Positions 25,168-34,797 of a stretch of 64,000 nucleotides of DNA are shown here, piece after piece (positions within the stretch are counted from its first letter, which is position 1; each line of letters opens with the position of its first letter). This stretch comes from Flaviflagellibacter sp963786225 (lineage in GTDB: Bacteria; Pseudomonadota; Alphaproteobacteria; Rhizobiales; Methylopilaceae). The DNA lies in assembly GCA_963786225.1 (NCBI GenBank), contig CAWAYQ010000010.1, forward strand, positions 167,744 through 231,743, in the 5' to 3' direction. The notes under the pieces are model-generated. The model searched no databases. It saw only the letters and a list, made by a program, of their open reading frames with translations, and was not told where the DNA came from. The position numbers were made by a program, and so were the translations under genes.

Positions 25168-26640
25168 ATGGCAACGACCACCGCACCAGCGACGCCATCC
25201 TCCCAGCCGGTTCGAACGGCCCAGGTCGAGAAACTGAAACTCCCGATCCTCACCGCGATGGTCGTCGGCTCCATGGTCGGCGCCGGCATCTTCTCCCTGC
25301 CGCGCACGTTCGGGCAGGCGACCGGGCCATTCGGCGCGATCATCGCGTGGATCATCGCCGGCGGCGGCATGTACATGCTGGCGCGCGTCTTCCAGAGCCT
25401 CGCCGCCCGCAAGCCCGATCTCGATGCCGGCGTCTATGCGTACGCCAAGGCCGGGTTCGGCGATTATCCCGGCTTTCTGTCGGCGCTCGGCTACTGGGTC
25501 GGCTCCTGCATCGGCAACGTGTCGTACTGGGTGCTGATCAAGTCGACGCTCGGCGCGTTCTTTCCGGTGTTCGGCGACGGCAACACGATCGCCGCCATCC
25601 TCGTCGCCTCCATCGGCATCTGGGCGTTCCATTTCATGATCCTGCGCGGCATCGAGCAGGCGGCCTTCATCAACACGGTCGTGACCGTCGCCAAGATCGT
25701 GCCGATCCTCGTCTTCATCGCGATCCTCATCTTCGCCTTCAAGATGGATCTGTTCCGCGCCAATTTCTGGGGCGGGCCAGGGCTTGAGTATACGAGCCTG
25801 TTCGACCAGGTGCGGGCCACCATGCTCGTGACCGTGTTCGTCTTCCTCGGCATCGAGGGTGCGAGCGTCTATTCGCGCTATGCCGAAAAGCGCGCGGATG
25901 TCGGCACCGCGACGATCCTCGGCTTCCTGAGCGTGACCTGCCTCATGGTGCTCGTCACGCTTTTGCCCTACGGCGTGATGGAGCGCGGGGACATTGCAAT
26001 CCTGCGGCAGCCCTCGATGGCGGCCGCGCTCGAAGCGGTCGTCGGCCATTGGGGCGCGGTCTTCGTCAGCATCGGCCTTCTGGTCTCGGTGCTCGGCGCC
26101 TATCTCGCCTGGTCGCTGATCTGCGCGGAAGTGCTGTTCTCGGCGGCCAAGACCCGCGACATGCCGCAGGTGTTCGCGACGCAGAACGCGAACCGGGTTC
26201 CGGCCGCCGCGCTCTGGCTCACCAACATCATCGTCCAGCTCTTCGTCATCACCACCTATTGGTCGAACGACGCCTTTGCGCTGATGCTCAACCTGACGAG
26301 CGCGATGGCGCTGATCCCGTATCTCCTCGTCGCCGGCTTCGCGGTGCTGCTGGCGAGGCGCGGCGAGACCTATCTGGATGACCCGGAAGACCGGAACCGC
26401 GATCTCATCATCGCGGGGATCGCCTGTGTGTACACGATCTTCATGATTTTTGCGGGCGGCATGAAGTTCCTGGTCCTGTCCTGCATTCTCTACGGCCCCG
26501 GCACGCTGCTCTACATCTGGGCGCGCCGCGAGCAGAACAAGACGCTCTTCACGCCGATCGAATGGGCCATTTTCGCCGCCGCCCTCGCGGGCTGCGCGGT
26601 CGGCATCCACGGTCTCGTGACAGGCTACATCACGATCTGA
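25168..26640 (+). CDS. arcD: Arginine:ornithine antiporter (APC superfamily, ArcD-like)
   Basis: 490 residues, about 12-13 helices, with the APC signature near the start (TAMVVGSMVGAGIFSLP). Further landmarks are YAYAKAGFGDYPGFLSALGYW and FVFLGIEGASVYSRYAEKR, typical of the basic amino acid/polyamine antiporter (ArcD/LysP-like) group. It probably exchanges arginine for ornithine or citrulline. The next gene, 16 bases on, is arginine deiminase, which supports arginine as substrate. Expression is likely set by the long structured leader upstream. Two other sequences in the window relate to it: the leader copy at 19030 and a truncated antiporter start at 34494. Confidence 0.88.
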   Translation: MATTTAPATPSSQPVRTAQVEKLKLPILTAMVVGSMVGAGIFSLPRTFGQATGPFGAIIAWIIAGGGMYMLARVFQSLAARKPDLDAGVYAYAKAGFGDYPGFLSALGYWVGSCIGNVSYWVLIKSTLGAFFPVFGDGNTIAAILVASIGIWAFHFMILRGIEQAAFINTVVTVAKIVPILVFIAILIFAFKMDLFRANFWGGPGLEYTSLFDQVRATMLVTVFVFLGIEGASVYSRYAEKRADVGTATILGFLSVTCLMVLVTLLPYGVMERGDIAILRQPSMAAALEAVVGHWGAVFVSIGLLVSVLGAYLAWSLICAEVLFSAAKTRDMPQVFATQNANRVPAAALWLTNIIVQLFVITTYWSNDAFALMLNLTSAMALIPYLLVAGFAVLLARRGETYLDDPEDRNRDLIIAGIACVYTIFMIFAGGMKFLVLSCILYGPGTLLYIWARREQNKTLFTPIEWAIFAAALAGCAVGIHGLVTGYITI

Positions 26641-26656
26641 TCGAACGGAGGTTGTC

Positions 26657-27976
26657 ATGCCCCATGCCGCGAGTATCGAGAAGACGTCCAGGAAGAAATC
26701 CGCACCCGAATTCAAGGCCAAGTCCAAGCCAAAGGCCAAGGCCCGGTTCGGCGTGCATTCCGAGGTCGGCGTGCTGCACAAGGTCCTGGTCTGTGCGCCG
26801 GGCCTCGCGCATACGCGGCTGACGCCGACCAATTGCGACGATCTTCTGTTCGACGACGTGCTCTGGGTGCAGAACGCCAAGCGCGATCATTTCGATTTCA
26901 TCACGAAGATGCGCGAACGCGGCGTCGATGTCGTCGAGATGCACAATGCCTTGGCCGAGACGCTCGCAATCCCCGAAGCGAAGAAATGGCTGCTCGACCG
27001 GCAGATCACGGTCAACGAAGTCGGGCTCGGCCTCGTCGAGGATGTGCGGGGCTATCTCGACAGCCTGAAGCCGCGCGCACTCGCCGAGGTGATGATCGGC
27101 GGCCTGGCGGCGACGGAAATCCCGGACAAGTACGATTCCAAATACATGGCCATGGTGAAGGAGGCGACGGGCGCGCGCGAATATCTGCTGCCGCCGCTGC
27201 CCAACACGCTCTACACGCGCGACACGACGTGCTGGATCTATGACGGCGTGACGGTCAACCCGCTGTTCTGGCCGGCGCGTCACGAAGAAACCCTGCTGAC
27301 GACCTCGATCTACAGGTTCCACCCGGACTTCGCGGGCAATGTGAATGTCTGGTGGGGCGATCCCGAGGAGAATTTCGGCTCGGCGACACTCGAGGGCGGC
27401 GACGTGCTGGTGCCCGGCAACGGCGTCGTCATCATCGGCATGAGCGAGCGGACCTCGCGGCAGGCGATCACCCAGGTCGCGGCGAAACTGTTCGGGGAGG
27501 GGGCGGCCTCGCACGTCATCATCGCGGCGATGCCGAAGCTGCGCGCCGCGATGCATCTCGACACCGTGTTCACGTTCTGCGACCGCGATCTCGTCTCGAT
27601 CTATCCGACCATCGTCAATACGATCCACGCGATCTCGCTGCGTCCCGGAAAGGGGCCGATCGGGGTGGAGGTCACGGTCGAGAAGAAGCCGTTCCTCGAT
27701 GTCGTGGCCGCGGCGCTGAAGCTGAAGAAACTGCGCGTGGTCGAGACCGGCGGCGATTCCTACGCGACCGAACGCCAGCAATGGGACAGCGGCAACAATT
27801 ACGTCGCGCTCGCCCCCGGCGTGGTCGTCGCCTACGACCGCAACACCACGTCCAACACGATGCTGCGCCAGCAGGGCGTCGAGGTGATCACGATCGTCGG
27901 CGCGGAACTTGGGCGCGGACGCGGCGGCGGCCATTGCATGACCTGTCCGCTGATCAGGGACCCCGTGGATTTCTGA
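26657..27976 (+). CDS. arcA: Arginine deiminase
   Basis: 439 residues. The enzyme hydrolyses arginine to citrulline and ammonia, which raises pH. All catalytic motifs are present: YTRDTT (Asp), EGGDVL, MHLDTVF (His and Asp) and GGGHCMTCP with nucleophile Cys427. An N-terminal Lys-rich stretch of about 30 residues precedes the usual start of the fold. The ATG follows GGAGG. Ornithine carbamoyltransferase and carbamate kinase genes are not nearby, so only the ammonia-producing step is encoded here. An RND efflux pair follows 38 bases on and may be on the same transcript. Confidence 0.93.
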   Translation: MPHAASIEKTSRKKSAPEFKAKSKPKAKARFGVHSEVGVLHKVLVCAPGLAHTRLTPTNCDDLLFDDVLWVQNAKRDHFDFITKMRERGVDVVEMHNALAETLAIPEAKKWLLDRQITVNEVGLGLVEDVRGYLDSLKPRALAEVMIGGLAATEIPDKYDSKYMAMVKEATGAREYLLPPLPNTLYTRDTTCWIYDGVTVNPLFWPARHEETLLTTSIYRFHPDFAGNVNVWWGDPEENFGSATLEGGDVLVPGNGVVIIGMSERTSRQAITQVAAKLFGEGAASHVIIAAMPKLRAAMHLDTVFTFCDRDLVSIYPTIVNTIHAISLRPGKGPIGVEVTVEKKPFLDVVAAALKLKKLRVVETGGDSYATERQQWDSGNNYVALAPGVVVAYDRNTTSNTMLRQQGVEVITIVGAELGRGRGGGHCMTCPLIRDPVDF

Positions 27977-28014
27977 AGGGTAAAAGCTGGGGGGCGTTGC
28001 GCAGGATGTGACGA

Positions 28015-29166
28015 ATGAGAATGCTGGCCGTCTGGTCGACAATTCGGCCCGGTGTGGGTCGCTCGGTTGTCGCGCACGTCCTCCTGGTCGCGGTCGTCCC
28101 GTCGATCTTCCTTGCGGGATGCGACAGAGCCGAGGCGCCGCCGGTCGCGGAGGTGCGCCCCGTCCGCGTGATCACCGCCGAACAGCAGCCGGGCGGCAAC
28201 ACGGTGTCGCTGACCGGCACGGTACAGGCGCAGACCGAGGTCAATCTCGGCTTCCGGATCGATGGCCGGATGACCGAACGGCTCGTCAATATCGGCAATC
28301 ATGTGGAGGCGGGGCAGGTCGTCGCCCGCCTCGATCCGCAGAACGAGGACAACGAGCTCCGCGCCGCGCGGGCCGCCGTCGCGGCCGCCGCGGGCCAGGC
28401 GGCTGAGGCGCGCAGCGATTACGACCGCCAGAGCCAGCTTCTCGCGGGCGGATGGGTGTCGCGGGCGCGCTACGACCAGGCCCAGCAGCAGCGCAAGACG
28501 GCGGAAGCCCAGCTCGACAACATGCACGCCCAGCTCAATGTCGCCGAGGATCGGCGTGCCTACGCGGACCTGATCGCCGATTCCGACGGCGTCGTGACGG
28601 CGCGCGGCGCCGAGCCCGGCGAAGTCGTGCGCGCCGGGCAGATGATCGTGCAGATCGCGCGCAAGGACGGACGCGACGCCGTGTTCGACGTGCCGCCCCA
28701 GATCAAGGACGAGGCGCCCGCGAACCCGCTGATCGAGGTCTCGCTCACCATGGACCCGTCGGTGAAGGCGGAAGGGCGGGTGCGCGAAGTCGCGCCGCGC
28801 GCCGATCAGGCGACGGGCACGTTCCAGGTGCGCGTCGGATTGTCGGATCCGCCGCCGCAGATGCGCCTTGGCGCGACCGTCACCGGACGGATGTCGATTG
28901 ACCGCGATGCCGGCATTTCGCTTCCCGCCGGCGCGCTGACCGAGCTCGGAGACCAGCCCGCCGTCTGGGTGGTCGATCCGAAGGACATGACGGTGGCGCT
29001 TCGCTCCATCGAGATCGCGAGTTTCGACCAGGTCCGCGTCGTGGTCGCGAACGGCGTCGAGGCCGGGGACGTGGTGGTGACGGCGGGCGTGCAGGCGTTG
29101 CGGCCGGGCCAGAAAGTGCGTTTTCTCGGGAGTGAACGGGCGGCTGGACCTGAGGCCGGGTCATGA
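28015..29166 (+). CDS. RND efflux periplasmic adaptor (lipoprotein)
   Basis: 383 residues with a lipobox (FLAGC) at the end of the signal, a lipoyl half (GFRIDGRMTERLVNIGNHVE), a coiled-coil hairpin, the second lipoyl half (SDGVVTARGAEPGEVVRAG) and beta-barrel/membrane-proximal domains. It links the inner-membrane pump to an outer-membrane channel. Its stop overlaps the permease start by ATGA, so the two are a unit. No outer-membrane factor gene is adjacent. The short gap after arginine deiminase suggests co-expression. Confidence 0.9.
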   Translation: MRMLAVWSTIRPGVGRSVVAHVLLVAVVPSIFLAGCDRAEAPPVAEVRPVRVITAEQQPGGNTVSLTGTVQAQTEVNLGFRIDGRMTERLVNIGNHVEAGQVVARLDPQNEDNELRAARAAVAAAAGQAAEARSDYDRQSQLLAGGWVSRARYDQAQQQRKTAEAQLDNMHAQLNVAEDRRAYADLIADSDGVVTARGAEPGEVVRAGQMIVQIARKDGRDAVFDVPPQIKDEAPANPLIEVSLTMDPSVKAEGRVREVAPRADQATGTFQVRVGLSDPPPQMRLGATVTGRMSIDRDAGISLPAGALTELGDQPAVWVVDPKDMTVALRSIEIASFDQVRVVVANGVEAGDVVVTAGVQALRPGQKVRFLGSERAAGPEAGS

Positions 29167-32100
29167 TCGGGCCGAACCTGTCCGACTGGTCGATCCGGCA
29201 CCCCTCGCTGGTCGTCTATCTCATGATCGCGGCGGTGCTCGCCGGAGGGCTCGCGTTCTTGCGGCTCGGCCGCGCCGAAGATCCCGCGTTCACCTTCCGC
29301 AGCATGATCGTCCAGGCCTCGTGGCCGGGCGCGACGCTTCAGGAAACCGTGGAGCAGGTGACGGAGAGGATCGAGCGCGCGATCCAGGAAGTGCCCAATC
29401 TCGACAATGTGCGCAGCTATACGCGGCCGGGTCTCACCACCATCTTCGTCGACCTCAAGGGCTCGACGCCCGCAAGCGAGGTGCCCGATCTCTGGTACCA
29501 GGTGCGCAAAACGGTCGGCGATATCCGCCACACGCTTCCGCAGGGCGTGGTCGGTCCCGGCTTCAACGACGATTTCGGCGACACGTTCGGCATCATCTAC
29601 GGCGTGACCGCCGACGGCTTCACGCACCGCGAACTGCGCGACTACGCCGAGGACATCCGCTCCAAGCTCCTGCTCGTGCCCGACGTGTCGAAGATCGAGA
29701 TCATCGGTGCGCAGGACGAGCAGATCTTCGTCGAATTCTCGACCGAGCGCCTCGCGGCCCTGGGCCTCGATTTCCAGTCCGTCATGGCGACGCTTCAGGC
29801 GCAGAACGTGGTGCGCCCGGCCGGCGTGATCGAGACCGGACGGGAGCGGTTGTCGCTGCGCGTCTCCGGCGCATTCGAAACCGCCGAAGATGTCGGAACC
29901 GTCAATGTGGTGGCGGGAGGGCGGCTGATCCGCCTCAGCGACATCGCCGACATACGCCGTGGTTACGCCGATCCGCCGCAGCCGCTGTTTCGCGTCAACG
30001 GCAGCCCGGCCATCGGGATCGCCATCGCGATGCGGGAATCCGGCGACATCCTCGCGCTCGGCCGCAACATCAAGGCCGCGATGGCGACCATCACCACCGA
30101 TCTGCCGGTCGGCGTGGACCCCGTCCTTGTCGCCGACCAGGCGGTGACGGTCGACACCGCGATCAACGAATTCACGACCTCGCTGTGGCAGGCCATCGCC
30201 ATCATCATGGTCGTCAGCTTTCTCGCCCTCGGCATCCGGGCGGGGGCGGTGGTGGCGTTGTCCATTCCGCTCACGCTCGCGATCGTGTTCGCGGTCATGT
30301 CGCTTGTCGGGATCGACCTGCAGCGCGTTTCGCTCGGTGCGCTGATCATCGCGCTGACGCTCCTCGTCGACGACGCCATGACGACCGTGGACGCGATGAT
30401 CCGGCGTCTTGGCGCCGGAGACGCGCCGCAGGCCGCCGCGACCTATGCCTATCGCGCGCTCGCGACGCCGATGCTGGCGGGAACGCTCGTCACCATCGCC
30501 GGCTTCGTGCCCATCGGTTTTGCCAGGAGTGCTGCGGGCGAATACACGTTTTCGATCTTCGCCGTGGTCGCCATCGCGCTCGTCGTGTCGTGGTTCGTCG
30601 CGGTGATCTTCGCGCCCCTGATCGGCATGGCCATCGTCCGGGCGCCGAAGCCCGGGACGACGGAGGGCCCCGGCATTCTCGAACGCGTCTATGTGCCGTT
30701 CCTGAGATTTGCGATGCGGGCGCGCTGGCCGACCATCGCGCTCACAATCGCGGCGTTCGTGCTCGCGGTGTTCGCGATCCGCTTCGTGCCGCAGCAATTC
30801 TTCCCGGCGTCGGACCGGACCGAACTGATCGTCGATCTCAGCCTGCCGCAGAGCGCGTCGATCTACGCGACCGACGACGCGGCCAAGAAGCTCGACGCGA
30901 TCCTGAAACAGGAGGAGGGCGTCGAACGCTGGAGTTCCTATGTCGGGCGCGGCGCGATCCGCTTCTATCTGCCTCTGAACGTCCAGCTTCCGAACGACTT
31001 CTTCACCCAGACCGTGGTCGTTGCGAAGAACGTCGCTGAACGCGACCGGCTGCACGCAAAGCTCGAGACCGCGCTCGCCGAGCAATTCCCCGACGCCGTC
31101 GGCCGCGTCTATCCGCTCGAACTCGGACCGCCCGTCGGCTGGCCGCTGCAATACCGCGTCGTCGGTCCCGACGCCGGAGAGGTGAGGGCGATCGCGCTCC
31201 GCGTCGCGACGACGCTCGCGGGCAATGGCGACGTCCGCAACATCAACTATGACTGGATGGAGCCGAAGCGGCAGTTGCGCGTGCGGATCGATCAGGACCA
31301 GGCGCGCACTCTGGGCCTGAGTTCGGAGAGCCTTGCCTCGGTGCTCAACGCCGCCGTCAGCGGCGCTCCGGTCACGCAGGTGCGCGATCACATCTATCTC
31401 GTGGACGTCGTGGCGCGCGCGACCGACGAGCAGCGTGTTTCGATCGAGACCCTGCGCCATCTCCAGGTGCCGCTGCCGAACGGCCGCACCGTCGCGCTCA
31501 GCCAGTTCGCGACCTTCGATTACGGGCAGGAACTGCCGCTGCTCTGGCGCAGGAACCGCGAGCCGACGCTCACCGTGCGCGCGGATGTCGCCGGCGGCGC
31601 ATCGCCCGAGGCGGCGGTGACGGATCTCGCGCCTGCCATGGCCGCGCTCAATGACGATCTGCCGCGTGGTTACAGGGTCGATCTCGGCGGCATCGCGGAG
31701 GAAAGCGCGGAGTCGCGCGCCTCGGTGCTCGCGGTCGTGCCGGTGATGCTGCTGCTGACCGTGACGATCCTGATGTTCCATCTGAAGAGCTTCGCGCGCA
31801 CCGCTCTTGTCCTGGCCGTCGTGCCGCTCGCGGTCATAGGTGTGGTCGCGGCACTTCTCCTGTTCAACCGGCCGCTCGGCTTCGTCGCCATTCTCGGCAT
31901 TCTGTCGCTGCTCGGAATGGTCGCGAAGAACGCCGTCATCCTGCTGACGCAGATCGAAGCCGACCGCGCGGAGGGCCTCGACATCTGGAATGCCGTGATC
32001 CGGGCCAGCAATTCGCGCGTCCGGCCCATCATCCTGACGGCGGGATCGACCGTGCTCGGCATGATGCCGATCGCGCCGACCGTGTTCTGGGGGCCGATGG

Positions 32101-32240
32101 CGTTTGCGATCATGGGCGGGCTTCTCGTCGCCTCGGTGCTGACGCTCGTCCTCCTGCCGGTGCTGTACGTCACCGTATTCGGCGCCCGGGAAGAACCCGC
32201 TCCGGAACAGCCGGCGCGCGCGCGGAGCATGCCGGCATGA
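29163..32240 (+). CDS. RND multidrug/metabolite efflux permease
   Basis: 1025 residues with the HAE-1-like RND layout: TM1 near residue 15, a first periplasmic loop with EDPAFTFRSMIVQASWPGAT, six central helices holding the proton-relay VDD motif (IALTLLVDDAMTTVDAM), a second periplasmic loop and the last helices (LGFVAILGILSLLGMVAKNAVILL). Substrate unknown. The gene is intact over 3 kb, in contrast to the frameshifted genes elsewhere. A proton-driven pump following arginine deiminase may serve acid or amine stress; this is inferred from order only. Confidence 0.92.
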   Translation: MIGPNLSDWSIRHPSLVVYLMIAAVLAGGLAFLRLGRAEDPAFTFRSMIVQASWPGATLQETVEQVTERIERAIQEVPNLDNVRSYTRPGLTTIFVDLKGSTPASEVPDLWYQVRKTVGDIRHTLPQGVVGPGFNDDFGDTFGIIYGVTADGFTHRELRDYAEDIRSKLLLVPDVSKIEIIGAQDEQIFVEFSTERLAALGLDFQSVMATLQAQNVVRPAGVIETGRERLSLRVSGAFETAEDVGTVNVVAGGRLIRLSDIADIRRGYADPPQPLFRVNGSPAIGIAIAMRESGDILALGRNIKAAMATITTDLPVGVDPVLVADQAVTVDTAINEFTTSLWQAIAIIMVVSFLALGIRAGAVVALSIPLTLAIVFAVMSLVGIDLQRVSLGALIIALTLLVDDAMTTVDAMIRRLGAGDAPQAAATYAYRALATPMLAGTLVTIAGFVPIGFARSAAGEYTFSIFAVVAIALVVSWFVAVIFAPLIGMAIVRAPKPGTTEGPGILERVYVPFLRFAMRARWPTIALTIAAFVLAVFAIRFVPQQFFPASDRTELIVDLSLPQSASIYATDDAAKKLDAILKQEEGVERWSSYVGRGAIRFYLPLNVQLPNDFFTQTVVVAKNVAERDRLHAKLETALAEQFPDAVGRVYPLELGPPVGWPLQYRVVGPDAGEVRAIALRVATTLAGNGDVRNINYDWMEPKRQLRVRIDQDQARTLGLSSESLASVLNAAVSGAPVTQVRDHIYLVDVVARATDEQRVSIETLRHLQVPLPNGRTVALSQFATFDYGQELPLLWRRNREPTLTVRADVAGGASPEAAVTDLAPAMAALNDDLPRGYRVDLGGIAEESAESRASVLAVVPVMLLLTVTILMFHLKSFARTALVLAVVPLAVIGVVAALLLFNRPLGFVAILGILSLLGMVAKNAVILLTQIEADRAEGLDIWNAVIRASNSRVRPIILTAGSTVLGMMPIAPTVFWGPMAFAIMGGLLVASVLTLVLLPVLYVTVFGAREEPAPEQPARARSMPA

Positions 32241-32443
32241 TCGCGCTCGCATCGGCCCGCGGCGGGTTTCTGGCCGCCGAGGCTGGCCCGTTTTGTGGCG
32301 CCATCGCAGTCCGTTACGCGACATTCCTTATATTGTGGTTCGGCCTCGGCCGCGGCATGGACCGCCGCGAGCGTGTGGCCGCAGTCCGATGACATAGGGC
32401 CGAATTCTGGGAGGGCTCGACACGTAGGTACGAGGAGCATGCC

Positions 32444-32872
32444 ATGATTTTGCGAAGATCGTTCCTGATGCAGCTCTTTGCCGCCATCGCAGTGTTGCCC
32501 GTGCTCGGCACCGAGGACGCCGACGCGCAGCGCCGGCGAGAAAGCGGAGGCGGAGGAGGAGGGAGCCGAGGCTCGGGAGGCCGGAGTTCGGGTTCGGGTA
32601 CGCGTTCGAGCAGTCGCCGCCGTCCCAGCACCGGCGGCAACCGTCCCGGCAACCGTCCCGGCAATCGTCCGGGTACGCGTCCCGGTACCCGCCCGGACGT
32701 TCGTGGCGGCCGCCGCCGGTATTGGCGCCGTCGTCCGGCCCTGCGCTGGGAGCGCGTTCCCGCCAGGCGCCGCGACTGGCGGTGGTATCCCGGCCATTGG
32801 GTCTGGAGCGACAGAGCCTGGGATTGGGTCTGGGTGTCCGGACGTTGGGTACGGTTCCCTGGCTGGTTCTGA
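32444..32872 (+). CDS. Small exported Gly/Ser/Arg-rich protein with Trp-rich end
   Basis: 142 residues: signal with RR pair (MILRRSFLMQLFAAIAVLPV), a GGGGGGSRGSGGRSSGSG tract, tandem NRPG/TRPG units, and a C-terminus with ten Trp residues (DWRWYPGHWVWSD; WVWVSGRWVRFPGWF). The Trp-rich end resembles YXWxxGHW repeats of envelope-associated proteins. Related in layout to the protein at 16635-16946. Function unknown. A perfect terminator hairpin follows directly. Confidence 0.6.
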   Translation: MILRRSFLMQLFAAIAVLPVLGTEDADAQRRRESGGGGGGSRGSGGRSSGSGTRSSSRRRPSTGGNRPGNRPGNRPGTRPGTRPDVRGGRRRYWRRRPALRWERVPARRRDWRWYPGHWVWSDRAWDWVWVSGRWVRFPGWF

Positions 32873-32878
32873 CCGGTT

Positions 32879-32913
32879 TAACCCTCCCCCGCGAGAACCG
32901 CGGGGGAGGGTTA
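32879..32913. terminator. Bidirectional terminator
   Basis: AACCCTCCCCCGCG and CGCGGGGGAGGGTT form a perfect 14-base stem with a short GAGAAC-type loop, between the convergent secreted-protein and hydrolase genes. Confidence 0.8.
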
Positions 32914-32920
32914 CCGCGCG

Positions 32921-34394
32921 CTATTGCATTGTGGCGGTGCCGGGCTTCGCGATGGCGCGGTCGATCCGGTCGATCATGTAGGGAAAGAACGGGTTCGACG
33001 ACATGCGCAGCAGCGAATCCAGGTTGACGATGAGGGCGCCGCGTTCGCCGCGCGCGGCCAGCGCGCCGAGCTGGATGCCGAAATTCTCCGCCGGATCGGG
33101 GTGCGATCCGTACAGCGCGTCGCTCGGCGGGAAGGGCAGCGCGACATGCGACAGCGAATAGACGTCGATCGGATAGAACAGGCCGAGCGCGCGTTCCTGT
33201 TCCGTCGTCGCGCCGGCCTCCGTCACCCGCTCGACGACTTCGGCGCTGTCGGGCGTCGCGTTCGCAATCACGCTCGTGCGGAAGCGGCGCGGCGGATCGG
33301 GCAGGATCCGCCTCAGCACCGTGTCGGAGGCCGCATTCATCAGCGGGCCAAGTTTGGTGTTGCGGTTGATATCGAACAGAACGAGTTCGCTGCCGTTCGC
33401 GGGAAGACGTGCATACAGCCGCGATATGACCGCGCGGGTGCTGACGGTGAAATCCAGGACCGACTGGAATGTCAGGATGGGCGGCAGGTCGTTCCACTTC
33501 TGCGTCGCGGCCAAAGTCGCGATCTTCGCCTGCAGGGCCATGGTCAGGAGATGGGACTGGCGGGCGCCGTTGACCGGAAACGAATTGTATTTGAACGGAT
33601 TGAACTCCGGCAGCACGCCGAGCCATGCGGCCTTGGCGAAAGCGGGCAGGAGCGCCGGCAGTCCCGCAAGCCCCGCGAACCGCGCAAAGCTTGTAATGCC
33701 GACCATCGGCGAGATCAGGACGAGGCGCGCGGGCTTCGTCAAGGTCTCGTCCTCGAGCGCGTCGAGCGCATAGAGCAGCGCGAGCGCGCCGCCGTTCGAG
33801 AAGCCGACAATGTGCAGCGGCGTGTTCGGCCCGCCGAGGAGGCGCGCTTCGCGCACCGCGAGCTTGGTTGCCTCAAGCCAGTCTTCCCAGTCGATATCGG
33901 TGAGCGCCGCGGGCACGGTGCCATGCCCGGGCATCCGGATCGCGACGACGGCAAAGCCCCGCTCGCGATAAAGCCGCGCGATGTGGCGCAGGCTGTAGGG
34001 CGAATCCGTCAGGCCGTGCAGAAGAACCACCGCGCCCGCCGGCGGCCCGTCGGGCTTGAGGACGTAGGACCGGTTCCAGTCCTGCGCGAAATGTCCCGGA
34101 TAGACGGTGCTGCCCTCGAAATAGCGGTTGATCGGTATGCGCTCGTCGGGTTCGAGCTTCTGCGTCACCTCGCGCTTGAGATCGGCGAAGATTGCCTCTT
34201 CCGTCGCGAGATAGCTCCGCCAATCGGCGTGCGCGAGTTCGTCCGTAGTCCAGTTCGTGCGGCACATGGGTGTGCCAGACATGAAGCGGTTCGCCGCGCT
34301 GCGTCTGCCAGATGCGTCCGGCAAGGAGTGTCACGCCCACGACGAGCACGAGGAGTAGGATGCGCCTCAGATATTTCAGCAGGCTGGAGGTCAT
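32921..34394 (-). pseudogene. Membrane-anchored alpha/beta hydrolase, one frameshift near the N-terminus
   Basis: A serine hydrolase of about 490 residues. The anchor helix comes first (MTSSLLKYLRRILLLVLVV), then the frame slips near 34250-34262, after HVWHTHVPHEL, into TTDELAHADWRSYLATEEAI and a full catalytic domain. Motifs: oxyanion VVLLHGLTDSPYS, nucleophile elbow HIVGFSNGGALAL and a late acid/His region (PIDVYSLSHVALP). The frame after the slip is open to the end, so only the link to the anchor is broken. Substrate unknown; the lid-like region suggests an esterase or lipase. It stands alone between a terminator and an antiporter remnant. Confidence 0.78.
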
Positions 34395-34493
34395 GGTTCA
34401 CCTCTCACCTCAAAAGCCTAGGCGCTCGCGGCGCGGCGGCCAAGGCGCGCGGACGCATGTAAGGGCCCGCGCGCGTCGACATGGCAAACAATC

Positions 34494-34748
34494 ATGAAAG
34501 ATTCCGTGCACCCACAAGAGGTTGCATCACCCGCCGATGTGGGGAAGCTCCCGGTCCGGGCGCCGGCGGCGATGGTCGCGGGGTCGGTGGTCGGCGCGGG
34601 CATTTTCTCGGTGCCGCGGATCCTGTCGCGGCAATGGTTCCTATTTCACGCGGCTCTTCACCCTGCCGGATATTCGTTGGTCTCGCGGCTCGGCATGCGC
34701 GGCATTGTACGGACTGCCGAAAGGAATAATCATCGTTTGAAACATTAA
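34494..34748 (+). pseudogene. Truncated amino acid antiporter (APC family) N-terminus
   Basis: 84 codons. The first about 45 match the start of ArcD-like antiporters (GKLPVRAPAAMVAGSVVGAGIFSVPR), then similarity ends abruptly at the first helix and the rest is unrelated. It is the broken end of a second antiporter gene, distinct in sequence from the one at 25168. It lies next to the amidohydrolase, and the breakpoint near 34625 probably marks a deletion joining two loci. Confidence 0.75.
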
Positions 34749-34797
34749 ATCCGACCACGCCCGCAGGGGCCGCACGAAGGCAGAAGGAGTATTCGGG

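Noticed and set aside
25024..26880. Open frame of about 620 codons opposite the antiporter gene
   Set aside because: Antisense of arcD with His/Asp/Arg-rich sequence and no domain support.
28806..32324. Open frame of about 1170 codons opposite the RND genes
   Set aside because: It is the antisense frame of a strongly coding GC-rich gene, with Arg/Asp/His-rich composition and no domain; long antisense frames are expected at this GC content.
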